Program-made: the position numbers and the translations under genes | Origin: Myxococcales bacterium | GTDB lineage: Bacteria > Myxococcota_A > Polyangia > Polyangiales > Ga0077539 | Assembly (NCBI GenBank): GCA_016793325.1 | Contig: JAEUKI010000052.1 | Span: forward strand, 496,001-560,000 | DNA: 64,000 bases | Reading direction: 5' to 3' | Notes under the pieces: model-generated | The model's input: the letters and a program-made list of their open reading frames with translations, nothing else | Told to the model about the DNA's origin: nothing | Database searches by the model: none | In this document: piece by piece, positions 8,288 to 18,436 of the stretch | Numbering within the stretch: position 1 is the first letter of the stretch | How the letters are laid out: every line of letters starts with the position of its first letter

Positions 8288-10111
8288 TCACGCGCGCTGA
8301 AACCGCCGCACGATTCCCGATTGCAGCGCGACGGCGAACCACGCAGCGGTGGGTGACAACGCGATCGCGACGACCTCGTCGATCGAGCCGCGCTCGACCG
8401 CTTCGATCCACGTGGGCTTGTCGTCCCCGATGCGCTTGATCGCGATCGCCTGCCGGTCGAATCGAACCCACGCGACGAACTCCGCGCGCTCGGCGACCGC
8501 GGGTCTCTGTCGCGAGCGCGAGCTCAAGACGACCGTCGTCGTGGTCGCTGCGAGCGCTTCTGCTCGGGCGTCGAGCCGCGTCGCGACGGCGTTGATCTTG
8601 TCTTCGGTGTCGCCGTACGACAACGCCCCCCAATGAGCCGCGCATCGCGAGCCCGCGGGCGACAACGAAGCGCGCGCGCGGCGCAGCCAAGAACCACCAG
8701 CCTGCTCGAACACCCGCATCGTCGCGCCGTCCACAACGACGAGCCGGGACGGGTCGACTGTCGCGCTCACCGTCGAGCGATTCGGCTCGAGTCGCTCGTC
8801 GACGACAACTCGCCCGCGCTCGATGAGCTCGATCGATCGCGCGCCCTCTGCTTCGCGAACGACGAGCCATTGATCGAGGTCGTCACGAAACCCAGCGACC
8901 TGCGTGGCGGGCAGGGCGCCCTCCCGCTCGAGCGAAGGCGACTCGATTTCGTGTGCGAACCCGTCGCGCGCGACGACGCAGCGAAGCGCGCGAAGGCGTC
9001 CGTCGTCGCGGACGTCACACACCGCGACGGTGCCCCCGCGCCCGAGGCCGAGCAGCGTCCCGCGGTCGGTCGCGCTCCGGTGCTCGGCGACGAGCTCACC
9101 CGCGTCCTCGCTCCAGAATCGCAGCGTGCCGAGTTGATCTTGCGCGACGACGGCGCCGCGGTCGCTCACGAAGAGCGCGTCGATCGTCGTGAAGTCTTCC
9201 ACCGAGTCGTCGCTCGCGGCGCTCTCGCGATGCACGACCCGCGCGCGGCCGCGCTGCACGATCGCCGCTGAATCGTCGTTCATCGCGAGCAGCGTCGCGT
9301 CGGGAAACGCGGCGATCTCCGCGCCATCGTCGCTGGCGCAAAACACGAGCTCCCCCGACGCCCGCGCGGCGAACCACTGGTTCGCGCCGTCGACCAGGCT
9401 GTTCACGCGCGCGGGGAGCCGCGTCAACTCGGCGGGCTCGTGCGCGTCGACGGACCAGCGTCGCGCGCGTCGTCCGCCGAGGGTTTCGAGGGTGAGCCAC
9501 GCGCGCGCAGAGAGTGCGACGAGCTCGGCTTGTTGAGACTTGCTGCCGTTCACGCGCCAGCTCCGGACGCGCGCCCCGGAGGCGTCTTCGAGCTGCAATT
9601 GCTCTGCGTGAACCCACACCTGCGCGTCCGCGGACAACAACGCGTGCCTCGCGCCCGAGCCGAGGTACTGGCTGCTCTCGCGGGTCTTTGTTCCATCGCG
9701 ATCGAAGAGCTTCGAGCCGAGCCCCGCGACGACGATCCGCTCGCCGTCCCGCGTACACCGAACATGAACGCGGGTCTTCGCGCTCGATCGGCCGAGCTCG
9801 ATCGGGGCGTCGAGCGCCTCGCCGCGCGTGAGCATCACCCTGGATTTCTCCTCGCGATTGCAACACACAGCGACGACGCGCAGGGTCGGTCCGGGCACGA
9901 ACCCGACCCACGAAATCGTCTCGTCCCACGCGCGCAGCGGCTGATCGATCCCGAGCGACTCGCACACGATGCGCTCGGTGGTGGTCGCGGTCGCTCCCAC
10001 GACGCACACGATCGCGTTGGAGCGCGGGTCGATCCACGCGGCGCGAACGCCGTCGGCCACGGGCGCGCGTGTTCCGCAGGAGGCTCGGGCTTTCCATGGG
10101 CTCGCTCCCAT
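8288..10111 (-). CDS. Predicted beta-propeller (WD40-like) protein
   Basis: A 607-residue protein with repeating units of alternating beta-strand character, many ending in Arg-Arg/Trp or Val-Val-Asp, as in WD40 or similar propellers; individual blades are too divergent to number with confidence. No signal peptide is visible, so it is probably cytoplasmic. The ATG at 10109-10111 is used because upstream sequence has no coding character; a GTG at 10058-10060 is an alternative. Neither has a clear Shine-Dalgarno sequence. It is divergent from the hydrolase gene, about 90 bases away, so the two may share a promoter region. Function unknown. Confidence 0.65.
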   Translation of the reverse strand: MGASPWKARASCGTRAPVADGVRAAWIDPRSNAIVCVVGATATTTERIVCESLGIDQPLRAWDETISWVGFVPGPTLRVVAVCCNREEKSRVMLTRGEALDAPIELGRSSAKTRVHVRCTRDGERIVVAGLGSKLFDRDGTKTRESSQYLGSGARHALLSADAQVWVHAEQLQLEDASGARVRSWRVNGSKSQQAELVALSARAWLTLETLGGRRARRWSVDAHEPAELTRLPARVNSLVDGANQWFAARASGELVFCASDDGAEIAAFPDATLLAMNDDSAAIVQRGRARVVHRESAASDDSVEDFTTIDALFVSDRGAVVAQDQLGTLRFWSEDAGELVAEHRSATDRGTLLGLGRGGTVAVCDVRDDGRLRALRCVVARDGFAHEIESPSLEREGALPATQVAGFRDDLDQWLVVREAEGARSIELIERGRVVVDERLEPNRSTVSATVDPSRLVVVDGATMRVFEQAGGSWLRRARASLSPAGSRCAAHWGALSYGDTEDKINAVATRLDARAEALAATTTTVVLSSRSRQRPAVAERAEFVAWVRFDRQAIAIKRIGDDKPTWIEAVERGSIDEVVAIALSPTAAWFAVALQSGIVRRFQRA

Positions 10112-10200
10112 GATTCGAGCGTGCACGGGCGAGGGCGCGATGGCTACCGGGCACCGAATTGGACCTCGGGGGTTGGGATCTGCTAACGGCTGGGCCCGCT

Positions 10201-11079
10201 GTGACAGACGCCGCCACCCCGACGCCCGATCGCACGCGCCACGCCGCGCACAAGTCCGTCCTCGCCGCGTGCGCGCTGGCGATCGCCTCGCTCGATAGCG
10301 CGACGGTCGAAGCGCAGCGCTCGGGTCTTCGCGCCACTGCGCAAGCGCGCAACACGACGAACGCGCGCTCGGGCCGAGACGCGCGACGCGCGACGCTGCC
10401 GGGGGTTCACCCGCCGTCCAACCCCGGAGACCCCGAGCGACTGGATCTCCCGGGAATGGCCGGCGCGTACTTCTACCGCCCCTCCGCGGGCGGTCGACAG
10501 CGCGTGCTGGTCTACCTCCACGCGCGGGGAGCGAACCCCAAAGAGGGCTGCCGTCGCTGGCACGAGAGCACGCCGCGGTTCGGGTGGCTCGTGTGTCCGA
10601 TCGGCCACCACCCGCACGAGCGCGGAGGGGCCACGCGCCAATGGCGCAACGATGCGGGGTACGCACGACGCGAGTCCATCGCGGCGATCGAGCGATTGGG
10701 CGCGCTGTTTCCGCGGCGCGTGCAGCGGCACGACAACGTGGTGATGGGGTTCAGCGAAGGCGCGTACGTCGGGATGAACGTCGGGCTCCAAGAGCCGCAG
10801 ACGTTTCCCCGATGGCTGATCATCGCGCCGAACGACGGGTACATCGACGGCGAGGCCGAGCGGGTCCGGCGGCTCGCGCAGTCCTCCGCGCGCGTGTACT
10901 TGATCACGGGACGGCACGACGAGATCTATCGCGAAGCGCTTCTCGCCGAGCAGAGGCTGGTTCGAGCGCTCGGCCGTCGGCGGGTGAAGCACAGGATCAT
11001 GGACCACGCGGGGCACGAGCTGCCGCCGGAGTTCGTTCCGGTGACGAGACGTGCGCTGCTTTGGCTCACGGCCCGCTGA
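10201..11079 (+). CDS. Secreted alpha/beta-hydrolase
   Basis: A 292-residue alpha/beta-hydrolase, probably an esterase or peptidase-like enzyme acting outside the cytoplasm. The nucleophile elbow is Gly-Phe-Ser185-Glu-Gly; the likely acid is Asp240 (Gly-Arg-His-Asp) and the base His272 (His-Ala-Gly-His-Glu). A strand with Val-Tyr-Leu-His-Ala near residue 105 supplies the oxyanion region. Residues 15-40 form a probable signal peptide ending in Val-Glu-Ala. A GTG at 10201 is used; a TTG at 10159 in the same frame is the alternative, and neither has a good Shine-Dalgarno sequence. The substrate is not predictable. It lies upstream of tig, which has its own candidate promoter. Confidence 0.75.
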   Translation: MTDAATPTPDRTRHAAHKSVLAACALAIASLDSATVEAQRSGLRATAQARNTTNARSGRDARRATLPGVHPPSNPGDPERLDLPGMAGAYFYRPSAGGRQRVLVYLHARGANPKEGCRRWHESTPRFGWLVCPIGHHPHERGGATRQWRNDAGYARRESIAAIERLGALFPRRVQRHDNVVMGFSEGAYVGMNVGLQEPQTFPRWLIIAPNDGYIDGEAERVRRLAQSSARVYLITGRHDEIYREALLAEQRLVRALGRRRVKHRIMDHAGHELPPEFVPVTRRALLWLTAR

Positions 11080-11085
11080 GCGTGC

Positions 11086-11113
11086 TTGACAGAGGGGGTG
11101 CCCTCGATACAGT
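11086..11113 (+). promoter_or_regulatory. Candidate sigma-70 promoter of tig
   Basis: TTGACA at 11086-11091 and TACAGT at 11108-11113, 16 bases apart, 38 bases before the tig ATG. The -35 is perfect and the -10 matches 4 of 6. It lies in the only space between the hydrolase stop and tig. Confidence 0.55.
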
Positions 11114-11150
11114 CCCGCGCCCCGCACGTTTCGGAGGCTGCTGAGGTTCC

Positions 11151-12446
11151 ATGCAAACGACTGTGTCGCGTCTGTCCCCGGTTGAAGTCGAGCTCCAGGT
11201 CAAGTTGCCCAAGGAGCAAGTCACCGCTGCTTTGTCCAAGGCCTTCAACGATCTCGGCAAGGTCGCCGAGATCAAGGGCTTCCGTAAGGGCAAGGTGCCC
11301 CTGCACATTTTGAAGCAGTACTACGGCGGCCGCGTCGCGACCGACGTGGCCTCCAAGCTCGTCGACGAGTCGCTCCCGCGCGCGATCGACGCCGAGAAGC
11401 TCGATCCGGTCGTCTCGCCCACGCTGACCAAGGTCGACGTGCTCGACGAGAAGGTCGAAGCCTGGTCGTTCACCGCGAAGCTCGAGATCCGCCCCGAAGT
11501 CGCCGACGTCGTCCTCGACGGAATCGAGCTCAAGCGCAAGGTGTGGAGCGTGACCGATGAGATGGTCGCCAAGCGCATCGAAGAGGCGCGCGAGCTGCAC
11601 TCGAGCCTCCGCACGCCCGAGCCGCTGCGCCCCGCGCAAGCCGGGGATCAAGCGACGATCGACTACGACGTGAAGGTCGAAGGCGCCGATCGCGAAGACC
11701 TGAAGCAGCGCAACCGCACGGTGGTGGTCGGCAAGGGCCGCCTCCTCGAAGAGCTCGACAAGGCGCTCGTCGGGATGAACGTCAACGACACCAAGGACGT
11801 CGAAGTGACCTTCCCCGAGACGCACCCGCGCGAGGATCTCCGCAACAAGAAGGCGGTGCTCTCGCTCTCGCTCAAGGAGCTTCGCGAGACCGTGCTCCCG
11901 GCGATCGACGACGAGCTCGCGAAGGACGCGGGCTACGAGTCGCTCGAGAACATGAAGACCAAGCTCCGCGCGACGCTCGAGTCGCAGGCGAAAGAGCGCG
12001 GCGAGCACGAGCTCCGCGAGGCCGCGATCAACGCCCTCGTCGAGAAGAACCCGATCGCCGTCCCCCCGACGCTCGTGAAGAACGCGGTCGGGATCGTCGC
12101 GCGCGAGATGGTGCAGTACGCCCGCGTTCGCAACGAGGCCTTCGACGCCGAGGCGATCGTGAAGGACGCGACCGAGCAGGCCGAGTCTCGCGTCCGCGCG
12201 GGGCTCTTGCTCGCCGAGATGGCCCGCAAGGCCAACCTGCAGGTGACCGACGCGGACCTCGAAGCGCGCTTCGAAGAGCTCGCCAAAGAGACCAACAAGG
12301 CCGTCGCCCGCGTTCGCGCCGAGCACCGTGACAACGACAAGCGCACGGCGCTTGCCAACGCCGTCCTCGAGGACAAGGTCCTCTCGCTCTTGATCTCGAA
12401 GGTCAAGGTCGAAGAAGTCGCTGCGGAAGAGCCGCTCGACGGCTGA
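11151..12446 (+). CDS. tig: Trigger factor
   Basis: Trigger factor, the ribosome-bound chaperone and peptidyl-prolyl isomerase that meets nascent chains at the exit tunnel. At 431 residues it has the usual family length. The ribosome-docking signature Gly43-Phe-Arg-Lys-Gly-Lys-Val-Pro50 is intact. An FKBP-type domain covers roughly residues 155-245, and a long helical SurA-like arm region, rich in Glu, Lys and Ala, follows to the end. Its position directly before clpP and clpX is the classic bacterial order linking folding and degradation. A candidate promoter lies just upstream and 62 bases separate it from clpP, so the two may be cotranscribed. Confidence 0.97.
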   Translation: MQTTVSRLSPVEVELQVKLPKEQVTAALSKAFNDLGKVAEIKGFRKGKVPLHILKQYYGGRVATDVASKLVDESLPRAIDAEKLDPVVSPTLTKVDVLDEKVEAWSFTAKLEIRPEVADVVLDGIELKRKVWSVTDEMVAKRIEEARELHSSLRTPEPLRPAQAGDQATIDYDVKVEGADREDLKQRNRTVVVGKGRLLEELDKALVGMNVNDTKDVEVTFPETHPREDLRNKKAVLSLSLKELRETVLPAIDDELAKDAGYESLENMKTKLRATLESQAKERGEHELREAAINALVEKNPIAVPPTLVKNAVGIVAREMVQYARVRNEAFDAEAIVKDATEQAESRVRAGLLLAEMARKANLQVTDADLEARFEELAKETNKAVARVRAEHRDNDKRTALANAVLEDKVLSLLISKVKVEEVAAEEPLDG

Positions 12447-12508
12447 TTCGCGCGCAGCCCCGCAGCGCCAACTGTGTTTGTATTCGCCACCCAAGGAGTG
12501 AGTCGACG

Positions 12509-13138
12509 ATGAGCGAGTTTCCCACGAGCAACTTCATCCCGTACCCGCAGGTGATCGAGACCACGCACCGCGGAGAGCGCGCGTGGGACATCTTCTCGCG
12601 ACTGCTCAAGGACCGGATCGTCTTCCTCGGCACCGAGATCAACGACGATGTGGCGAACATCGTGATCGCGCAGCTGCTCTATCTCGAGAGCGAAGACCCC
12701 GACAAAGAGATCATGTTGTACGTCAACAGCCCGGGCGGGGTGATCTCGTCGGGCTTGGCGATCTACGACACGATGCAGTACGTGCGCTGCCCGATCAGCA
12801 CGCTCTGCCTGGGATTTGCCGCGTCGATGGCGTCGGTGCTCCTGTGCGCAGGCACGCAGGGCCGCCGCTTCGCGCTGCCCAACGCGCGCGTGATGATCCA
12901 CCAGCCCCTCGGCGGCGCCCGCGGACAGGCGACGGACATCGAGATTCAGGCCCGCGAAATCGGCCGCCTCCGCACGCTGCTCAACGAGATCTACAACAAG
13001 CACACGGGTCAGCCGATCGACAAGATCAAGGCCGACACCGAGCGCGACAACTACATGAGCGCGGCGGACGCCAAGAGCTACGGGCTCATCGACGAAGTGC
13101 TCAACTACCGCAAGGACATCAAGGCCTCGCCGAAGTGA
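12509..13138 (+). CDS. clpP: ATP-dependent Clp protease proteolytic subunit
   Basis: The serine peptidase that forms the barrel degraded into by ClpX or ClpA hexamers. The 209 residues match the family length. The catalytic triad is visible: Ser106 in Gly-Phe-Ala-Ala-Ser-Met-Ala-Ser, His131 in Met-Ile-His-Gln-Pro, and Asp180 in Glu-Arg-Asp-Asn. The N-terminal segment with Tyr-Pro-Gln-Val and Arg-Gly-Glu-Arg-Ala-Trp-Asp is typical and includes a short propeptide. An AAGGAG Shine-Dalgarno sequence precedes the ATG. A hairpin lies after the stop, so some transcripts may end before clpX, which has its own candidate promoter. Confidence 0.98.
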   Translation: MSEFPTSNFIPYPQVIETTHRGERAWDIFSRLLKDRIVFLGTEINDDVANIVIAQLLYLESEDPDKEIMLYVNSPGGVISSGLAIYDTMQYVRCPISTLCLGFAASMASVLLCAGTQGRRFALPNARVMIHQPLGGARGQATDIEIQAREIGRLRTLLNEIYNKHTGQPIDKIKADTERDNYMSAADAKSYGLIDEVLNYRKDIKASPK

Positions 13139-13188
13139 GCGCGGGCTGATCGAGCGGATGAGGGGGACCTACGGGGAGGGACAACGGA

Positions 13189-13212
13189 CCCGACGTTCGC
13201 TCGGACGTCGGG
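13189..13212 (+). terminator. Hairpin after clpP, possible terminator
   Basis: A perfect 8 bp stem, CCCGACGT (13189-13196) with ACGTCGGG (13205-13212), and an 8-base loop. No T tract follows, so termination would be Rho-assisted or partial. It lies about 50 bases after the clpP stop. The whole gap 13139-13474 holds this hairpin, a candidate clpX promoter and nothing else recognisable. Confidence 0.45.
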
Positions 13213-13311
13213 GAGCGTGTCGGCGCGAAGGCGCGGATATGCGTGTCATTTGACGCGAGAATTCCGGCGTGAAATGCGTTGGCGCGAGTTCGCGCAACCG
13301 TCGCCTGATGC

Positions 13312-13340
13312 TTGCCGTCCCGTGGTGCGGCGACTAGACT
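13312..13340 (+). promoter_or_regulatory. Candidate sigma-70 promoter of clpX
   Basis: TTGCCG at 13312-13317 and TAGACT at 13335-13340 with a 17-base spacer, about 135 bases before the clpX start. Each box matches its consensus at 4 of 6 positions, and the spacing is ideal. This and the hairpin after clpP suggest separate control of clpX. Confidence 0.4.
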
Positions 13341-13474
13341 GCTCGCGTCGCATCGAGTGAGTGTTGCTCGATCGACGGCGCGAGGCAGGAGCGGCGAGCA
13401 CGCCGCGACACGCATCGCACGCAACGCAATACCTCCAATACATCCTTCCTCGAGAGAAAGAAGGGGAGCGTTCG

Positions 13475-14743
<1,269 letters not shown>

Positions 14744-14844
14744 CGCTCGCGGGCGACTCGGGCGGCGCGGGCGACGCGGGGGGAGGGCGCCCAACAATTC
14801 ATCTCGCCGCGTGATTCACAGGGATCGCGCGACTGTGCCACGGG

Positions 14845-14884
14845 GGCTCGGCTCGGCGGCGGCAAGCCGCTTTGGGGCCGAGCT
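14845..14884. other. Nested hairpin after clpX
   Basis: An outer stem, GGCTCGGC (14845-14852) with GCCGAGCT (14877-14884, seven to eight pairs), encloses an inner GGCGGC/GCCGC hairpin. No T tract follows. It may help end clpX transcription or stabilise its 3' end. Confidence 0.35.
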
Positions 14885-14923
14885 GTGACCGTGCGGTGAC
14901 TCGGGGGTGGTAGCGCTAGATGT

Positions 14924-15610
14924 ATGACGATGGTCTCGAGCCCGGCAAACGAGCTGAGGGAGCCCGGCGATCGCGAGTCGATCAAGCCCGAGATGCGCGG
15001 GGTGCTTCACCATTGGGCGGCTCTCGTGGCGCTCGGCGCGACGAGCGCGGTGCTCGCGTTGGCGCCGACGGCGCGGGCCATGGTGGCCGCGGCGGCGCAC
15101 GGGTTGAGCTTGGTGACGTTGCTCTCGGTGAGCGCGACGTACCACCGGCTCGACTGGCGCCCGAAGAGCCGCATCTGGATGAAGCGCGCGGATCACTCGG
15201 CGATCTTCTTGCTCATCGCGGGGACGTACACGCCCGTCGCGCTCCTCGCGCTTCCGCCCGCGATCGGAACGAAGATGCTCACCCTCGTGTGGGCCGGCGC
15301 CCTCGCGGGCATCGCGCAGTCGCTGCTCTGGGTGACCGCTCCGCGCGCGCTCGTCGTGATGCTGTATCTGTCGCTCGGGTGGGCGATCGTTCCGTTTGCG
15401 TCGGACGTGCATCGAGCGCTCAGCTGGCCGCAGCTCATCCTGCTCTACGGCGGGGGAATCGCGTACAGCCTCGGCTCGCTCGCCTACGGCTTCAAGCGCC
15501 CGAACCCCAGGCCCGGAGTGTTCGGCTACCACGAGGTGTTTCACGCCGCGACGCTCATCGCGTGCTCGATGCATTTCGCGATGCTCGTCCTGCTCGTGCG
15601 CGGTCGATAG
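14924..15610 (+). CDS. Hemolysin III family (PAQR-like) membrane protein
   Basis: A 228-residue inner-membrane protein with seven predicted membrane segments, the family norm. Diagnostic motifs are present: Ser-Ala-Thr-Tyr-His-Arg after the second span, Asp-His-Ser-Ala-Ile-Phe with Ile-Ala-Gly-Thr-Tyr-Thr-Pro in the third, and Glu-Val-Phe-His-Ala with Cys-Ser-Met-His-Phe in the last span. These Ser, His and Asp residues form the metal site of the PAQR/ceramidase-like superfamily, so a lipid-hydrolysing role is possible; the name hemolysin III is historical. An ATG at 14930 is an alternative start. It is a single gene between clpX and a small secreted protein. Confidence 0.88.
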   Translation: MTMVSSPANELREPGDRESIKPEMRGVLHHWAALVALGATSAVLALAPTARAMVAAAAHGLSLVTLLSVSATYHRLDWRPKSRIWMKRADHSAIFLLIAGTYTPVALLALPPAIGTKMLTLVWAGALAGIAQSLLWVTAPRALVVMLYLSLGWAIVPFASDVHRALSWPQLILLYGGGIAYSLGSLAYGFKRPNPRPGVFGYHEVFHAATLIACSMHFAMLVLLVRGR

Positions 15611-15649
15611 CGCCCAACGTCGAGCGCGCGCGTTGGGTATCATGGCCCG

Positions 15650-16042
15650 ATGCACAAGATCCGAGCTCGGTTGATTGCGTGTGCGCTCGTCTCGTCGCTC
15701 GCCTTCGGCGCAGTCCTCGGAGAGAGCGCTCGCGCGGAGGCCTGCTCGTGCGCGGGTCCCAACCACGCGCGGGACGTCAGGACGTTCGCGGTGTCCTTTC
15801 GAGGGGTGGCGCAGAGCGTTCGACAAATCGACAGCGAGACCGAAGAGGTCACGTTCTCGGTCACGCTGCGCTGGCGCGGCGTCGCGGTGTCGCAACGCGC
15901 GGTGAGCGTCCGTCGCAACTCGAGGATCGTGATGTGTCCGATCCCGAGTTTTCGCGTGGGTCAGCGCTACGCCGTCTATGCCCAGCGCAGCGCGGGCGGC
16001 GTGCTGACGGTGGGCGCGTGCAACCCGTCTCACGCAGAGTGA
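15650..16042 (+). CDS. Small secreted NTR/TIMP-like protein
   Basis: A 130-residue secreted protein. A signal peptide of about 30 residues ends in Ala-Arg-Ala-Glu-Ala. The mature form then starts Cys32-Ser-Cys34, with further cysteines at 96 and 124, so two disulfides are likely. A Cys-x-Cys mature N-terminus, a Phe-Arg-Gly-Val-Ala strand, and a late cysteine after Gly-Val-Leu-Thr-Val-Gly-Ala resemble the OB-fold netrin/TIMP (NTR) domain, which in other organisms binds metalloproteases. The homology is inferred from pattern only. Its last 13 bases overlap the end of the convergent gene on the other strand. Confidence 0.65.
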   Translation: MHKIRARLIACALVSSLAFGAVLGESARAEACSCAGPNHARDVRTFAVSFRGVAQSVRQIDSETEEVTFSVTLRWRGVAVSQRAVSVRRNSRIVMCPIPSFRVGQRYAVYAQRSAGGVLTVGACNPSHAE

Positions 16043-18288
16043 CGCGTCTCGAGTTGGTCGATGAGCGCCGCGGCGACGCGATCGAGCGCGTCTTTGCCGC
16101 CAAGCAGACGCAACAGCGCGGGTGAGCGGATCCACTGCAGCGTGGTGTCGGAGCGGATCGACGCGAGCGCACGCACGCCAGCGCGCGGATTGTTCTTCGC
16201 GATCGCGGCATCGAGCGATGCGACGAGGTCGTCGTCTTCGGGACTCCACGGCCAAGCCGGGTGGCCCTCGGCGCTCGATGGCGGAGCTTCGGTCGGATCG
16301 ATCAATGCCCGATCGAGCCAATACAGAGCGGAGTCGCACAGCTCGCGCATCGCGCCGCTCGCGCGCTCTTGATGGACACGCGCCGCGCGCGCGAGCTGCG
16401 TGAATCGCTCGCGCGCGTCGGGCCGATCCGCGAGCCGATCGATGATCCATGGCGCGCCGGGCTCGACGAGCCACGAGGCGTCGTCGGCCGGATCGATCGA
16501 CGCGAGCCAGCGGTCGAGCGCCTCGGCGCCGAGCGTCCAGCGGCTCTGTGACGGCTCGAACTGCGGCCCTCGACACCGCGCGCGAACGAGCCGAATCCAC
16601 GCTGACTCTTCGTCCTCTTTGACGAGCGGGTGCGACGGGCAGCGATGGGCGGTCCACAGCTCGATGCTTCGCGAGAACAGCGTTCGTTCGCGCCATGCAT
16701 CGTCGCTGCGGCTCCGCCGAAATTCGAGGACGAACAGCGTGCGGTGCGCGTGCGACGGACTCTGGAGGCACGCCTCTTCGAGCTGCGCCCACACGGCGTC
16801 TGTCACGAACGGCGCGAGCTCGAGGGCATCGTCGACGAACACCTGCGCCGCCGCGTCCGCCCACCGCCTCGCGTCTTCGATCGGGCTTGCTCGGAGCAGG
16901 CATCGGAACGAGTGGCGCGTGGCCTCACGCGCGATGTCTGGGCGATCCCGCACAGCCAGCAGCGCTTCTGCGCCCGGGACTCCGTGTTCGACGGCGCGGA
17001 GCAGCCAACCGATCGCGCCAAATTTGAGCACCGCGCTGCTCCAACGTTGCGCCGTGTCGAGCGCTCGCGACACGACAACGAGCGCTCGATCGTCGTCCGA
17101 GGCGCGAGCATCGAGCCATTCGAAGCGAAATCCGTCTGCGATTTCAGGGGAAACATACTCGCCGCCGTCTCGTTCGGCGACGGCGTCGATCCACGCTTCG
17201 AGCCGCTCGCGCAATCGCGGCGCGATCCGTCGCGCGAGCTCGACGCTCGCGCTCGTGACGTCGAACGGGCTGTCGACTTCAGTGATCCGCTCTTCGGCGC
17301 GCGCCTCGGCGAGCTCGTGTGTCGTCCCAACCGTCCAGCGAGACAGCTCGAGCCACTCGTGCGCGAGGGCGTTGCGGCTCGCGAGGATCGCGCTGGTCTC
17401 GACGCCGAACGCGACCCGTCGCTCGGGCGTCATGCACGACAGAATGTCTCGCACGGCGAGCGCGCCGGGGACGACCGTGAATGGCACGCCGTCCCGACGC
17501 TCGGTCATCGGAGCCCGCAGCATTTCTTCGAGCCAGAACAGCGCGAGCTCCCCCGCGTCGAACGCCGCGCACATGCGCGCGAGCCCTTCGCGGATGTCGA
17601 CGCGAGTGTCGTGGATCATCGTCGTTCGCGAGAGCACGGGCAGCGCGGCGAGCGCCCGTGACGCACCGAAGGCCGCTTGATCGTCCCGTGAAAAGAGCGC
17701 GTCGACGAGCGGCGCGAAGTCGATCACGCCCTCGATCGTCTCGACGGACATCCAGCGAGGGTCACCCACGGCAGCGCGAGTCCGCTCGTGACCCCAGGCG
17801 CACAGGAGTGAACGAAGGCCGATCGTCGGAGTCCGATGAAACACGTGATCGATCACGGACCAGCCCACGTCCAGAGGGCTGAGGTCGTCGCGCACGACTC
17901 CGAAGCTCAGCGCGTAGGCCGGGCGTGTGTCGGGGGCGCACATGATTTCAACGATGCGCGCGCGCGGGACGTCTCGGAGCGATTCGAGCCAGGCGTCCTC
18001 CTCGAACGGGGCGAGCCGAAGAAGCTGCTCCCAGCTCAACGCGCCGCGAGAAAACGCGGCCACGAGCGTGCTTCGCGAGACGAGCGGGGGCGCGAGTAGC
18101 TCTCGAAGCCGCTGGTAGGGCGCGAAGTCGCAGTTGTCGATCAGCGCTTCTGCGACGAAGTCGCGCCACGCTTCGACGCGCGTTTCGCCGGTGATTCGCC
18201 TCGCGCGCTCGCCTCGTCTCGCGTCCCGCTTCTCGAGTTGGTCGACGCGTTCGAGCCACTCGAGAAGGCGTGCCTCGTCGGTCGCCAT
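16030..18288 (-). CDS. Large helical protein of unknown function
   Basis: A 752-residue protein beginning at the ATG at 18286-18288; a longer open frame upstream overlaps the divergent lipoprotein gene and is rejected. It is Ala-, Arg-, Glu- and Trp-rich, with repeated helical pairs reminiscent of HEAT/armadillo-like solenoids but without a clear repeat. No signal peptide, membrane span or catalytic motif was seen, so it is probably cytoplasmic. The short divergent gap to the FG-GAP gene suggests a shared upstream region. Function unknown. Confidence 0.65.
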   Translation of the reverse strand: MATDEARLLEWLERVDQLEKRDARRGERARRITGETRVEAWRDFVAEALIDNCDFAPYQRLRELLAPPLVSRSTLVAAFSRGALSWEQLLRLAPFEEDAWLESLRDVPRARIVEIMCAPDTRPAYALSFGVVRDDLSPLDVGWSVIDHVFHRTPTIGLRSLLCAWGHERTRAAVGDPRWMSVETIEGVIDFAPLVDALFSRDDQAAFGASRALAALPVLSRTTMIHDTRVDIREGLARMCAAFDAGELALFWLEEMLRAPMTERRDGVPFTVVPGALAVRDILSCMTPERRVAFGVETSAILASRNALAHEWLELSRWTVGTTHELAEARAEERITEVDSPFDVTSASVELARRIAPRLRERLEAWIDAVAERDGGEYVSPEIADGFRFEWLDARASDDDRALVVVSRALDTAQRWSSAVLKFGAIGWLLRAVEHGVPGAEALLAVRDRPDIAREATRHSFRCLLRASPIEDARRWADAAAQVFVDDALELAPFVTDAVWAQLEEACLQSPSHAHRTLFVLEFRRSRSDDAWRERTLFSRSIELWTAHRCPSHPLVKEDEESAWIRLVRARCRGPQFEPSQSRWTLGAEALDRWLASIDPADDASWLVEPGAPWIIDRLADRPDARERFTQLARAARVHQERASGAMRELCDSALYWLDRALIDPTEAPPSSAEGHPAWPWSPEDDDLVASLDAAIAKNNPRAGVRALASIRSDTTLQWIRSPALLRLLGGKDALDRVAAALIDQLETRHSA

Positions 18289-18436
18289 CGGTCGGACTGC
18301 ATCGTCACGAGACGATCGCCGCGCAAGCGCCGCGGTCTTCGCGATAGAGTAGCGCTCGATGAGCCGACCGCGCTCGGAGCGCAGCGACGTTCGACGTGGC
18401 CCTTCGAGGCTCGAGCCTCGTTGGGGGGGCTCGTCG

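Noticed and set aside
17939..17950. Partial copy of the imuB/dnaE2 dyad (CACATGATTTCA)
   Set aside because: It matches only 12 bases inside a coding region and lacks the second half, so it is probably chance.
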